Assembly (NCBI GenBank): GCA_964035545.1
Contig: OZ037765.1
Location: 11,712,698 to 11,776,697, forward strand
Reading direction: 5' to 3'
Source: Bugula neritina
Lineage: Eukaryota; Bryozoa; Gymnolaemata; Cheilostomatida; Bugulidae
Length of the DNA: 64,000 bases
This document shows positions 47,031 through 59,882 of this stretch, piece by piece. A program made the position numbers and the translations under genes. The number at the start of each line of letters is the position of its first letter. Within the stretch, counting starts at the first letter, position 1. The notes beneath the pieces are model-generated. The model ran no database searches, had not been told where the DNA came from, and was given only the letters and a program-made list of their open reading frames with translations.

Positions 47031-48319
47031 AGATATCCACCTCAACCTCACAAACGAGATATACCAACCATATAACAAACCAAGGCCACAAAGAAGGACA
47101 TATGCAACATTTTCAAGCAATATGGATTAGGAATCACAATTGAGGCAAATAAAAAGACAGTAAATTTTTTAGATATCCACCTCAACCTCACAAACGGGAT
47201 ATACCAACCATATAACAAGCCAAACAATATCCCCACATATGTTCATGCAAAATCCAACCACCCACCATCTATTACTCGCAACATTCCAGAATCCATAAAT
47301 AGACGACTCTCATCCATCTCATCCAACTCCACCACATTCAACAACAACACAGCAATCTACCAACAAGCACTCATTAAAAGCGGATACAATCATAAGCTAA
47401 ATTTTCACACACCCGCAGAGGTCACAAAGAAACCAAATCGTAGAAGGAAGGTAACATGGTTTAACCCTCCTTTTAGTAAAAACGTAACTAATAACATCGG
47501 AAAAGAGTTTATCAAAATCATCAGCGAGGAGTTTCCTCCAAGCCATGAACTCTACAGAATTTTTAATAGGAAAACATTAAAACTGTCATATAGCTGCATG
47601 CCCAACATAGCAGCAATCATAAATGGTCACAATAAGAAAGTATTGAAATCAGAAGAACATGAACACCACACAAAGCCATGTAACTGCAAAACTAAAAACA
47701 ATTGCCCACTGAGTGGCCAGTGCTGCACTGAGGCTGTCGTTTACCAGGCAACAGTCACAAACAACAACAACACAGCAGTAGAGACATACGTGGGACTAAC
47801 CCAGAACCAGTTCAAGTATCGATACAATAACCACACAGCCAGCTTCAAAAACACCAGTAAACAAAACTCTACTGAGCTGAGCAAATATATCTGGAAATTA
47901 AAGAACAATAATATAGCTTATGAGATAAAGGGGAAAATTCTAGCCAGAGCACAACCATGCAACAAGCAGTCACCACTCTGCAAGCTGTGCCTGCTAGAAA
48001 AATACTTTATAATTTGCAAGCCACATCTATCCTCACTCGACAGCCGTAATGAGATCATAACAACATGCAGGCACGCTAGAAATCTCCTCCTAGAGAATGT
48101 GACTTGACATTTTAATCTCTTAATTACTTTTATTCCATCTATTTATGTATTTTAATCCATTGGCTTTATAGCTTTTACACACATTTCTCATACATATATA
48201 TAGTATGTTTTTATTCTTGTTACACTACATCTTAACATTTTATCTGAAGATTGTGTACATTCAATGCACATGAAACTAGTAGTAATAAAGTGTTTTAAAT
48301 CAAATTTTATCGTTCATTA

Positions 48320-48352
<33 letters not shown>
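47031..48352 (+). mobile_element. 5'-truncated Penelope-like element with RT end and GIY-YIG domain
   Basis: The plus strand encodes the RT C-terminus ([40 protein letters not shown]), a linker with a CxC...C..CC zinc-binding cluster (KPCNCKTKNNCPLSGQCC), and a GIY-YIG endonuclease domain (VVYQATV...YVGLTQNQFKYRYNNH). The order RT then C-terminal GIY-YIG is diagnostic of Penelope-like retroelements. The reading frame is intact from 47105 to the stop at 48105-48107. About 53 bp at 47032-47084 repeat 47173-47225, consistent with the partial head-to-tail (pseudo-LTR) copies such elements leave. It is flanked on both sides by TA repeats, possibly its target. Confidence 0.9.
48318..48352. repeat. 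(TA)n microsatellite at the 3' end of the Penelope-like element
   Basis: Short TA run just after the element's 3' sequence, mirroring the longer run at its 5' side. Confidence 0.9.
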
Positions 48353-48356
<4 letters not shown>

Positions 48357-49754
48357 GAAATGAAGCTTGGTCAACCCACACCTGTCATCAGTGAATTCTA
48401 CAAACAATCTATCAATTCATCATAACTTGCTAAATTCTGCCTAATTGTTAACACAGCATTTTTTGTAAGTAAAACCAATTTCACTTTGACATCAACTTAT
48501 TAACCAGCTTAAAATATTTGTGAAGCATTTATTGATTAGTCAGGTCACTCAGGTTGGTAAACTGTCAATGATGTTAATTAAATTGATTTTTATATTTCAT
48601 TTGGATTCTGCTCAGTTCATAACTGTTCAAAAATAACACAAGAATTAACAAAATGCAAGCGTTAGGAAGTCAAAACAAAAAGCTAGTAAGACTATTTGTT
48701 ACTGCAAAAGATTCAAAAGCCGTTTTTCCGTTGAGGCTATGTAGTATTGTAAGTGTGACAATAACTTAATCAAGTTTTCTAACTAATACACCTTCTTGAT
48801 AAGTTTTATGAACCACCAAATAGGGCAAATTTAAAATATACAACTTAAATTTCCAGTACCCATCTAAAGATGAAAAGTGAACATGATGGCATGCCTAATT
48901 ATTTGACTTTAAACTATTTTATGGTTAAAAAGGACAGCAATTGTTGCCATCTATAGTTTGTAAAACAAATTTTAAGGACCTTAGCCATAAAAATTCTGGA
49001 AAATTTTAATCTTAATGCTTACAACTTAGTATGTGGTTAATAAGAGTGATGAAGTCAAGCAGAGTAGGTGACACAAAACTATTTATTGTTACAAATACAA
49101 TGTTGAAAATAAAGATGGACTACATGAACCAAAGTGCTATGAAAATAATTATATAAACAAAATGATTTGTGCAAAACTTTCACAAAGTAAGATTGTCAAT
49201 ATTATATTGCTTCAAAAATGTAACATTACATGTTGTTAATAATTGTTGCAGAAAAATAATTATAAGTGCATATATATTTAAAAACTTAAGTTTTAGTTAA
49301 TAAAGCTATTTGAAAATCAAGAGAGAAAACCATTCATTCAAGTATAGAATAGTATGATTAATTAGTCATAATGGACCAAGTTATTATTATACTTTACATT
49401 AAAATGTATGGGGTGTATTATAAAAGTTATCATATGCTAATAAAATAAAATGTCAACAAAAACTAGCTATTATTGTAGTACATTTCTAATACTAATGAAT
49501 TTAGCAAATGACTTGGCAAAAATGCTAACATTTGCTATGAAAGTTGATGTCATAAAGTAAATGAAGATTAACAAATTGCGTTCCATATTAAATACTACAG
49601 TTGCTAACTAGGACATGTTATATCTAGGATAGGCCGAGTGAAAAATCATTCTGAATGTGGATTGTGCTGAAGAGATACGGCTTGGTATAGCTTATGGACG
49701 GATAGAACTTAAAGTAAACCAATAGTTATTAATGGAACTAAAATAAATGTCATG
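48353..49754. other. 3' flank of the Tubby gene, no other gene recognised
   Basis: AT-rich. TTTATT at about 49080 (AATAAA on the minus strand) may end the Tubby transcript. Confidence 0.4.
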
Positions 49755-52700
49755 CTACTCACATGCTAATTTACTATCAAAACTGCTCAAGGCTATAGCA
49801 AATGCTTGCAAAGCACACATTGGATATCTATAATCCATAGTGAACACATCTTCTGCAACTCGGCCAAATTGCATGACAATATAATCCACGTCATTGTCGT
49901 GAACAATTTGAAAATTTTTAACAGAAGCATGAGTGACCCGGCCATGAAAATTAAGCACGTATGATTGAGTTTCCTCATTCCACACAGGCGTTTTGTTGTG
50001 TAGTTCAATAAGATTTTCCATTTGCTTGCGTTTCCATCGGTTCACAATACCTTCATTTTCATTGCTAGGCTGAACTTCCACCCGATCTTGATCCAGGTTC
50101 ATGCCAGGAATTATGCAACTCATTTTTCTGGGACCTTTAAATCCTAAGACATTTGTGTCATACACAATGGCAGCCAACTCCTTCCTAAGACTTTGTCCGG
50201 AGCCTTTGCCGGGAGCCTCACCATTATCAAACACGGTGAACTGAGTGCCCAGCCTATTAGAGCGTAGTTTCCCTACGTAGGTGTCGCTCTCTCTCCCTAA
50301 ATCAGTGGGATCAATAGAGATAAGGTAGTTACTAGTAGCACTCTTTTTACGCTTTCTTCCAGCCAATAGAAAGATTTTTCGGTTATCTTCTCTCTCCATG
50401 TGAAGGTAGTACGTTGGGTACATGGTCCTATCCACTCCCTTCTTATCTCTGGTTATTCTGCATTTAATTTGCGTATGTTGTGCAGCAGGCCGCAATACAA
50501 ATGCTTCCAAGCTGTCAGTTGGATCAAAAGTAGTGTTGAATGCTTCATCCCCTCCACCAGAGGCTAATTCTCTACAAAATTTTTAACAAAAAATTAAACT
50601 TAGCAAAATTTGAGCCTTTTTATCTACGTTAGTTTACATTTTTAAGCTACACTTACTTTTTAAAATGCATTTTATTAATTATAAAACAAAAGTATATAAA
50701 AATTATTAATAATTGAATAACGATTTAGTCAACAATAAAACAAAATTAAATTGAGTTTTATTTTGTAAAAAGTATTGCAGTGTAAGAACTGTTCTGTTTG
50801 TACTTATAGCATATATGAATGCACAGAGCCTCCCTGCAACTTTTCGTTAAAATATATGATTTGCAATGAAAAATAAAATAATAGAACAAAAGTGTAAAAA
50901 CCGAATGTTTACCAGAAATGTATACTAACCGTTTGTTGTTGACTGCAGAAATATCCCGAGTGTTTGTGAATACATCTGGTGGACTACTAGGCTGTGCCTC
51001 CTGAAATTATCACAAAATTAGGGCCATAAAACTTAAGCACATAACATAATAACCTCATAATGAGGCCATTTGTCAAGGTTAATTGATTAACTAGGCTATT
51101 TATGGTTAACTAAGGACTGTGAATTACAGCTAGCTTTCAGATTTTCTAATCTGATCAAAACATCTAGTACACTAGAACTAGACATATAAAAACAAAACCT
51201 CACAGGGGTAACAATTGCTGCTATTCATTTATGCAAGTGTATAATATTACTTCAAACCAAAACCGGTATTGTCTAAGCTGATGTTTATTTAAGGCATTCT
51301 ATAAGATTCTAACATACAATGGTTATACAGCATTTGGCCTACAAATAGTACAAGCAACGTTAACTTTTTATAAGATCTGTTGTATTCCACCCTGTTGATA
51401 ATGGGTAATTAACTGATAACTGATAACAATTTACATCTCCTGACCTCATGTGTAACTGGCACAACCACCTGGCATTTTTACCACCACAATAAAAATCTTA
51501 ATTATAACTGATTCAAACAAAAATTGGCCCAAATTTTAACCTGAGCCATCAAATTTTCTTTATGAAAAAGGCACTGAGACACTGGGCACTAGTTGCTATT
51601 ACTAGTTAACTGGTAACTCTTTTATTAACTCAATTTATAGCTTGCAGCTACTCTAAATATTACATCTACTATGGGAAATGAATTACCACAGGCACAGGTG
51701 TTCACAGCCCTACAATTGAAAATTTTCGAGACACCCCAGAGCTCAGTTGATACTGTAGCTTTTACTGCACAAGTAATCATCTCTTCAATTACTGGCAACG
51801 CAAATCAGCTGAGTAGGGGGCATGTAACAAAATACGACATTGAAAACTAGATGCATAAACATGCAGGAACTTTCATCATAAAAACAATAACATTTTACTG
51901 AGCTGTAGCTGCAGGGCTGAGACTAATATATTTAGTGACTGTGTGTCACCATACTGCTAGTGAAGAGATATGTGAAAATCAATATACTCTATCATATTCA
52001 TCACTCATATTCAGCTTAATTTCCATAAAAACTGATTACTTTAACAACCAGGCAACTAATGACTAAAATCTAAAATAGCTGATGAAAACTTAACATGTCT
52101 TATATACCTAATGACTGAAACGTACCTGAGTAATGTTAGAGTCAGGTATAACTGCTGTCTCCAACTCATCTTCATCTTCAGACCCAAAAGCTTGCTTCTG
52201 TTCGACTACTTGCGCTTTGGGAGGCACAACTTCCTCGGCTTCGCGCCGATTTTTTTTCTTTGATTTCTTTTGCTTTTGTGGTGGAGGCTGTTGCACTGGC
52301 TGCTCTACGGGTTTTGGTGGAGTTTGCATTTGGTTAGTGGATAGATTGCTAGCCTGGCTCTGGGATTTCTTGGGAAGAGAAATATTTGAACTCACAATGT
52401 CACTTTCGGATAGGGATCCATCAGATTCATCTATGACATCAGGTGGAGCCACATTCACTACTTTTACACTTGTACCAACCGGTTCCGCAGTTTCCCCATT
52501 ATCATTGTAAGCTTCCGGATTATCATAGGCATATCTACTTGCACCTTCCGAGGGTTCAGACGAATTATTTACCAGTGGAGTTTTTCCATCTCTCTTTCTA
52601 GCACTTGACACTTCATTTCGCTCAATTTTTCCTAACTGGTGTCTCCGCTTCTTTTTTTCTTGTTGCTCCCTGAGCCTTCGTTGTCTTTCAAGTTGAGCCA

Positions 52701-52776
52701 TCCTCATGTCATTGGCAGGGGAGTCCGATCGGATTTCATTGTCTACCAAGCCAGGAGGTGTTCCCCACTCAGACAT
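49755..52776 (-). CDS. Tubby-like protein (TUB/TULP3 family)
   Basis: Three exons, 52126-52776, 50930-51000 and 49755-50571, join in phase to a 512-residue protein. The C-terminal half is a complete tubby beta-barrel: the PIP2-binding basic patch GRKRKK (about 312-317), [54 protein letters not shown], and the invariant end [10 protein letters not shown]. Near the N-terminus a basic amphipathic helix (about residues 26-47, [18 protein letters not shown]) corresponds to the IFT-A-binding segment of TULP3 and TUB, so it is expected to link phosphoinositides to intraflagellar transport and carry receptors into cilia. A charged, low-complexity linker separates the two. An acceptor-like TGTGTAG just upstream of the ATG implies a spliced 5' UTR. 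Identification is secure; TUB versus TULP3 is not resolved. Confidence 0.95.
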
Positions 52777-53059
52777 AGTAGCACAGGTTTTGCCCTACAC
52801 AATGATTGATATAACAATAATATTTAAGCATATTTAAATATATTTGTTGTTCATGACTTTTAATTTTAAAAATTCAAGTTTACAAATCATAGTAGCCAAC
52901 TATTACATTAAATAATAAATATAAGTAAACAAAGATCTTAAACAGACCAACACCCAGCCTAATTCCAGAGCTATTAACGAGTATTATTGGTAAACATAAA
53001 TTTCTTTGTTGTGTATATATATATACCATATACGGCAACATTAGCAACCACAACCAGAG

Positions 53060-53310
53060 AATTCTCAAATGAGTCACCTCAAAAATTTAACTGTAAAAAC
53101 AGCAAATATATCAAACCACAATGTCAACCAAAAATAGCTGCCACACCCAACACCAAAAATATGTAGAGACAATACAGACTGAGTCTAAATCTAGTCTATA
53201 CAATCACAGGACACCATTCAACAATCACAATGCTGCAACAAAAAAATGCACTGAACTGAGTAACCGAATGTAGCAATTACAAAATAAGAGCACAGAATTT
53301 GATACAACAT
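53060..53310 (+). pseudogene. Decayed Penelope-like GIY-YIG remnant
   Basis: From about 53158 the plus strand reads YVETIQTESKSSLYNHRTPF, then CTELSNRM, a stop, and QLQNKSTEFD. This aligns with the YVGLTQNQFKYRYNNHTASF ... STELSKYIWKLKNN segment of the intact element at 47-48 kb, with stops and substitutions. It is an old copy upstream of the Tubby gene. Confidence 0.7.
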
Positions 53311-53829
53311 AAAAAAATCCTTCAAAAAACTTCATTTAATACGTAAAACAAACGATGCAACTTATGAGTATCAGTATGTAAAACCATTATTCAAATTATT
53401 AAATCAGTTTGAGTTATGAGTTACTGGCCGAAATTTAAAAAGTTGTAATTTTACTACTAGTGTGGCAATAACTACAATTAAAGCTACAGAGCATATAATT
53501 TCATCAATATCAATATGAAGATGGAATCAAAATTAAATCCTAAATTACTATCACTACCAGTATGGGTATCGGCACAAGTATGAGTATCAGTATCACTTCA
53601 AGCGTGAGACGAGTATAACTTAAACTACGAGCCTAAGACTATCACCATTGCTATGAGTACTACATTTCATATCATCGTAACTGAAAGTTTTCACATCAAT
53701 ATTACACATTCACTTTTGTCATACACGGGTATAGCAAAATTTATCGCTCTTACCAAATTTTGCAGAAAGCAGTATTCAATTATTTATGACTATCCAGTGG
53801 AACTGGTAAAAAAAATTGAAGGAATTATA

Positions 53830-53885
53830 ATCGTAGTACGCATGCGTGGGCTACATATTCCGCAGCTGCGCCATAGCAACGTATA
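53830..53885. promoter_or_regulatory. GC-rich promoter-like patch with NRF1-like and half X-box motifs
   Basis: In otherwise AT-rich DNA this patch holds the palindrome ACGCATGCGT (about 53838-53847), resembling an NRF1 site, and CCATAGCAAC (53871-53880), whose AGCAAC is a perfect right half of an RFX X-box. It lies about 1.1 kb upstream of the Tubby ATG, where a spliced 5' UTR would begin. RFX control of ciliary genes is well established; use of this site is inference. Confidence 0.35.
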
Positions 53886-54264
53886 AACTTTAATAAGCTC
53901 TACGCATAATCTCATAAAAAATTATTTTTTTATTTTTAGTTATAAACATTTGTTTAATAATTTTTATATTACATTGTAAAAATTTAAAATTCAAAATTTG
54001 TTTTATTGTTTTATGTGTGCAAAGTTTCGAAGCTTTTGCAAAATTGTAGCGATCAAAGCGACTTTCGCAAGTAAATTACTTCCTATGTATCACGCGTCAA
54101 CTATAACCAAGTAATTTCAATTTGAATTTATTAATTGTAATGATTATTCATCATTCAATTTCCTCAATATGATTAGAATAACAATCAATGAATAAAATGG
54201 TTGTACTATTCAATTATTGATTTTAAAATAGTTGTTGTCAATCTCAATTCTCACCATATCAATT

Positions 54265-54660
54265 ACTAGTAGTATTACTTATACTTATACTTATACTAAT
54301 ACTTATACTAATACTTATAGTTATAGTAATACTAATAGTAATACTAATACTAATAGTAATACTAATAGTAATACTAATAGTTTAAGTTAATCACTAAATC
54401 TTAATGTTATTATTTATTTACTATTACTATTAGTATTACTATTACTATGTATTACTAATACTAATACTATTAGTATTACTTATAGTTATAGTATTAGTTA
54501 TACTTATACTTTAACTTATAGTTATAGTTATTAGTTATTGCTATTACTATTAGTATTACTATTACTATTAGTATTAGTATTACTATGTATATTACTATTA
54601 CTATTAGTATTAGTAAATTACAATAACAATAAGTATAACATTAACTATAACTTATAGTAT
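54265..54660. repeat. TAGTAT/TTATAC microsatellite cluster
   Basis: Alternating blocks of TTATAC, TAATAG and their complements, in both orientations, so parts can fold into AT hairpins. Confidence 0.85.
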
Positions 54661-54924
54661 AAGTATAACATGATCATTATGATTATGATTAACTTTAAGT
54701 TTAACAACTAACAAATGACATGAAATGTGAATGATGAATTTGAAACAAGAAAAAGAAAAATGAGAAAAGTTATAATATTAATCATAATGTCAATCATAAT
54801 CATAATCAATATTATTATCATTAATATTATTCAATAATCAATATGAAATTGAATACTTGCTAGTTGCTACAAATTGAAATTGAAATACAATATCAAATTC
54901 AATTACAATATGAAATGGAATATG

Positions 54925-55140
54925 AATTACTGTTACTATTACTATTAGTATAGTAATAAAATACAATATAGACTATAGACATAGTCTTACTTTACTCCTT
55001 AGTATTACTATTACTATTAGTATTAGTAATACTAATAGTAATACTTATGGACATGCCACATGGCACATAGGTAATAAGTTTAAGTTTTACTAATAGTAAT
55101 ACTAATAGTCATACTGTTAATATTATCAGTATTACTATTA
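54925..55140. repeat. Second TACTAT/TAATAG microsatellite cluster
   Basis: Same unit family as the neighbouring cluster, interrupted by short unique sequence. Confidence 0.75.
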
Positions 55141-55740
55141 AAATATCACATTCAAAATGACAGTTAATTTCAATTTGAATGACAATAACTATAAATGAAT
55201 ATCAATATCAAATTTAAAAAGCAAGGTGCTGCTAAGCATATATAAAAATTAAAAACAATAGATTAATACTTATATTGTAGTTTAAATATAATTATATTAA
55301 AATTAAATATAAGCGAATTTAATTTAATATAAATTAAAATATTGAAATGAAAAGGAATTTAGTTTTATAATGACAATATTATAATTAATAGTATACTACA
55401 AGTTAAAGTAAAAATTAAAATACTTATGATTGGATTTTTTATATATCATTTAAATGTAATATTTATAGTGATATTCATATTTTGCTTGTAGTTGTAGTTA
55501 TTTCTATAACTATAATAATAAACACAAGTCTTACTAATAGTATAAAATCAACCTTTGAACACTAGTATTACTATTAGTAAGTTTAAAATTATACTTGATA
55601 AGAGATAACTTATACTATCGGATAACAATCAAATGGGCATAATCACTTCATAATTATTATTATTATAGTTGTCTTTACCTGTAAAACACGTTGTCATGTT
55701 CGTGATATTGTTATTGTTGTTGCTTGTAAGTAACCGGGTT

Positions 55741-56168
55741 ACTGTCATTTCGTATACAAAATGGTCGTTTCTTACATAAACTACTGTCCATTTTGTACAC
55801 GAAATGAATAATAGATTACTCCACTAGATAAACACTTGAATGATACTAGTTTACTTGTTTATTGCATTCCAGCATATTTTTCATTTTGAATCAAAAAATA
55901 TATTCAATAACCATTACTATGCGCTGCCATCTACTAATAACAATATCTAAACCAAAAGAGCAGTTTCCCCCTAACAACTACATTTCACAATAATGTGCAA
56001 GTTACTTGTAAGTATTACTGTATGACTCATGCATCAAATAACAAATAAATATAAAAAAGTATGTACTTTAGTTAATTTACATTGATGTGTACGCAACGAC
56101 CTATTAGATGTGTACGGAATGACCCGAAAATGTGGGTACGAAATTACTTGTGTATGAAATGACCTGCA
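55741..56168. mobile_element. Small inverted-repeat element (MITE candidate)
   Basis: The left end has TGTCATTTCGTATAC (55743-55757). The right end, reverse-complemented, has GGTCATTTCATACAC. A 19-nt hairpin stem (55746-55764 with 55788-55806, one mismatch) sits at the left end, and three more degenerate GTGTACGAAATGACC copies lie in 56089-56165. No ORF is present and no target duplication could be fixed. Confidence 0.45.
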
Positions 56169-56861
56169 CCTACTAATACCCATACCAAAGAATATCAATA
56201 TGTTTTTTTAAACTGTGAATAAAACACATTTTAGTTGTATTCTTGTTATACACCATCCATATAAAAGAGTAGTTCATTAGTTGTCACTTGTTATTTGTTG
56301 GCATTTCTTTCCATAACCTTTTATCACAATGTAAATAGAAATAAAGCATTTTTCTTGTTATTATTGTTAATGATCATAATTTGCTACTGGTAAATTAAAA
56401 AGATAAACTTTCAAATTAGAATAAGACATTTAGCTGCCATTACAGGATCTATAATGAGATTCTTTTTGTGAGTTTCAACTTATCATGCTACTTCACCATT
56501 TTAAAGCTATAAATTAACTAATACTTTTTGAGATTTTTTTCAACTTCAACTAATCACTAATAATTAGTCTTAGCAACCATTTTATATATTCAGACTTATT
56601 AGCAGTTTAATAATTTTTGTCAGCTACTGGAAGTTTTACAGAGTGGGCTAATAGTGTTCTAGGACTATTTTAGGAGGTTGTAAAAGGTCTTGTCTTTTTT
56701 AGTTTTAAGGGGTCTTTTATATTTTTACATTCTTTTTATATACATTTCAAGTGGGTAGTATATTTTTATAAACAGTTTTTAACAGTCTGGTGTTAAATTT
56801 GCTTGTAAAAGTTTGTTTTATTTTTTTGTAGAAAACGAAAATAAAATTTTGTTCTAAAGTT

Positions 56862-59844
56862 ATGCCACAAGATTCACGAAGAAACTGTCACACAGATGAG
56901 TCTTATCATCCTGATAGATTTCTGAGCATTAGTAAATTCAACACTCAGAATAAAACTACAGTTGTTAGTTCTATTATTATGTCTGTAGATCTTGTTATGC
57001 TCTTAAAAAGTATCCAGTAATACTCCAAAATTGATACTCTAGGAATGTAATCAAACTTATAAGTAAAAATAATTTTAATGTTGATGAAATAATTGTCCAT
57101 TTGAATAACACTTTCTGACTATTATTTAAAAGTTTTATTGTTGTTCATTGTTTGAAATTTTAGATAAATGATAATGGTCTAAGAATTGATGGACGGAGTC
57201 CATCTGATTCCAGGCCTATATGTAAGTAAAAACAATTATTTCTTTTTACCTTGAAAAGTTTTCAGCTTACATCAAAATACCATATTAGAATATGTAAAAT
57301 ATTTCTTTGTTCTCTTCTTTTATTTTTAGTTCTAGAAACTGGTTTTGTCACAAGAAGTAAAGGATCTTCTTACATTGAAATTGGCAACACTAAAGTGATT
57401 TGCGCATGGTGTGTACTAACTAAAGCTACTGTTATTAGCAGTCGAGTTTTCGTGATGATTCTTTTGGCGGTTATTTATTTAGTGTGTTTTAAGCTCTTAC
57501 TGTATTTTTATTTGTTATCAGCTATGGGCCAAAACAATTGCAGAGCAAAGACACTGGCTTAAGAAAAGGAGTGCTGTCCTGTGAGCTGAAGTATGCCAGT
57601 TTCGCTTCTGCAGTGCACAAAACTGACCAAGCCAACATGTTGGAAAAGGAATATTCAGTACTAATGGTGGATGCCCTGAGTCCCTGTATAATACTGGTAT
57701 ATGTCTACGAATCAGTGAATGGTTTTAAATGAATAGATGATGCAGTTACCTAATTATTTTTTTATTGTAATGAAATGTAATTTTATTGTTTTGTGCATAT
57801 AAAAACCTGCATAGAAGGGATATTTCTTCAAATCGTCGAATTGATTTTATTTCTTGTTTATTTTTAGGATCGATTCCCTAAGGCACAAGTGGATATCTTT
57901 GTAACTATTTTAGAAGATGGTGGAAGTGGTATGTAAATTTGTATTTTAGCTGTAGATGAAAATTTATTTATAATGCGATATTTAATATATATTCTTATAA
58001 TTATATTTTAGGATTATTTAGCATAACTTTAAAAGCTCTCATCTCTACTGGCATAGATATCTGTTGAAAATTGCTGTAAATACCTTTTTTATAAGTTAGA
58101 AAACAGGGTGCATTTGTAATTGACAGTTAGAAATGATTCACATGTAACTAGGGTTTCACCAGTCTCACTACTTTATGGATACTTTTGGCTGTGCAATATA
58201 GAGTTTCATTATAACTCAGAAAAATGCTTCAAGTTTTTCATAAAATGACTCCTTTCAACGACTTACCAATAGTGAGAACAGCTGCGTACAATGAGTTATG
58301 GCTAAAATCTCAAACTTTCTATCTGTTGCTGAAGAGCAGTGTAAGCTGCTTACTAAAATGTGTTAATATAATTGTCTATGAGTTCAAGTGTTGAAAATAT
58401 TTGAAAATCTTTTGTACAAACTTTCTTTTTAGCCTCATTTTGTAAATCTAAATTTTTAACCCAACAATTTTTATTTATTGTGCAACACATTGTCAAAGTA
58501 TAATGCTGAAATGTTAAATTAGGTGCTACAAATTCAAATACACACACAATGCCTAATGTTGCCCTCACAATAATATATCCAAGTGCAAAAATAGGCAGCT
58601 AATTTTCAAGAGCATGTCAAGACTGAACACAACTTCAACAGTTATGTGATCTAATGAATATTTTACGCATTTCATTGTTAATTGCACTAAAGTATACTTG
58701 TGTATAACTATCTAATCAAAAAACTAAGTTTGTAGTGCTATAATTTCAATCTAATTAGTTCTGTTGACATAGTACATATTCTGTTTAATCTAATCAATTC
58801 TGGTGACATAATGCATGTTCTCTTTACTTTGTTTTTTAGCTTTCCCTGCTGCAATCACTGCAGCTTCACTTGCATTAGCAGATGCAGGTATTGAACTCTA
58901 CAGTTTGGCTATTGGTGCTTCACTGGTGAGTGAAAACTCTTTACTACTTTAAATTATTGTGCTCAGTTGAGATAGGCTAGTTTCCAACTACTTGTAATCT
59001 TTTAAGCTTTTACACTATTAAAGTTAACAATATATAGTGGTGTCAATTTTATATTAGCAGAACTAATTATTGTGGATTTAATATGTTAACATGATTTCAA
59101 GAGCTGAAAAATCCATATATAGGTTGAATATTTCCTGTGCAATAGCATATCTTGAAAAATCTATGTAGGTTTCCATTTTGGAGTTATCATTACTGGTACT
59201 AAAAATTTTATCAAGAAATGTATGCAACAATTACAACAGCATAATCAGGAAATTATTAACAAAATATGTTTTATTTTCAGCAACAACATAAAGAATGGGC
59301 TCTTTTGGACCCAACTCACGAAGAAGAAAACATGGTAAAATTCAAATTTCATTTTGCCTAATACGACTTTGAATTTTCTTATGCTCTGGTGCGTCCAAAA
59401 AATAACAATACATTTATTTATGCTCAAGGTTTGTTCAACTAAACTAAGACTATATACTTTATAAAGGTGGCGATGCTAGGTGAATGTACAGGATCACTAT
59501 GCATAGCATATATGCCAGGATTATCACAAGTAAGCATGGTGTCTCAACAAGGATATTTAACCCATCAGCGGTTAACACAGGTACAGCTCTCTAAAAGTTT
59601 ACATTATACTTTATTTTAATTTGAAAAATTACTAAAATTCAAGAAAATAATAAGGTCTCATTTTACACAAGGTCTCATCATTAAACATTTGAAAAATTAA
59701 TCTATACAATACAAAACTTGGTTCTTAATTCAGGGGATGGTGACATTGATCGAGTTGTGCAAGGATGTTTCAACACTGGTACGAAGATGTCTGATGAATT
59801 CAATTCAACGGAAAGGTCAACAAGAGAGCAGTGTTGGTGACTGA
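56862..59844 (+). CDS. Exosome RNase PH-like subunit, MTR3/EXOSC6-like
   Basis: Nine exons in phase: 56862-56963, 57164-57221, 57330-57408, 57522-57696, 57868-57928, 58840-58925, 59281-59334, 59467-59580 and 59734-59844, giving 279 aa (the human protein is 272). The RNase PH fold is recognised by GLRIDGRSPSDSRPI, TGFVTRSKGSSYIEIGNTKVI, LSCELKYASFAS, FPKAQVDIFVTILEDGGS and ITAASLALADAGI. The short form and the SKGSSYIE...YGP pattern match MTR3/EXOSC6 rather than the Rrp42/Rrp45 branch. This is a catalytically inert member of the six-subunit ring of the nuclear and cytoplasmic RNA exosome. The N-terminal exon boundary (56963) is the least certain junction. The gene is tail-to-tail with SNRNP25, the stop codons lying 38 bp apart. 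Confidence 0.87.
59610..59615 (-). terminator. Candidate poly(A) signal of SNRNP25
   Basis: AATAAA on the minus strand, beyond the stop at 59883 and past the last exon of the opposing gene. If used, the SNRNP25 3' UTR is antisense to that exon. Confidence 0.35.
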
Positions 59845-59882
59845 TAGCCTCTTACGTCTGCCTTACGAAGCCACTTCTGTAT

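Larger units (their letters stand above)
53900..56861. other. Intergenic, microsatellite-rich
   Basis: AT-rich with extended TACTAT/TAGTAT/TTATAC microsatellites at about 54265-54660 and 54925-55140, and an inverted-repeat element at about 55740-56170. No gene is recognised up to the exosome gene. Confidence 0.5.

Noticed and set aside
53653-53886. 77-residue plus-strand frame over the promoter-like patch
   Set aside because: No homology recognised and no exon signals; more likely 5' flank of the Tubby gene.
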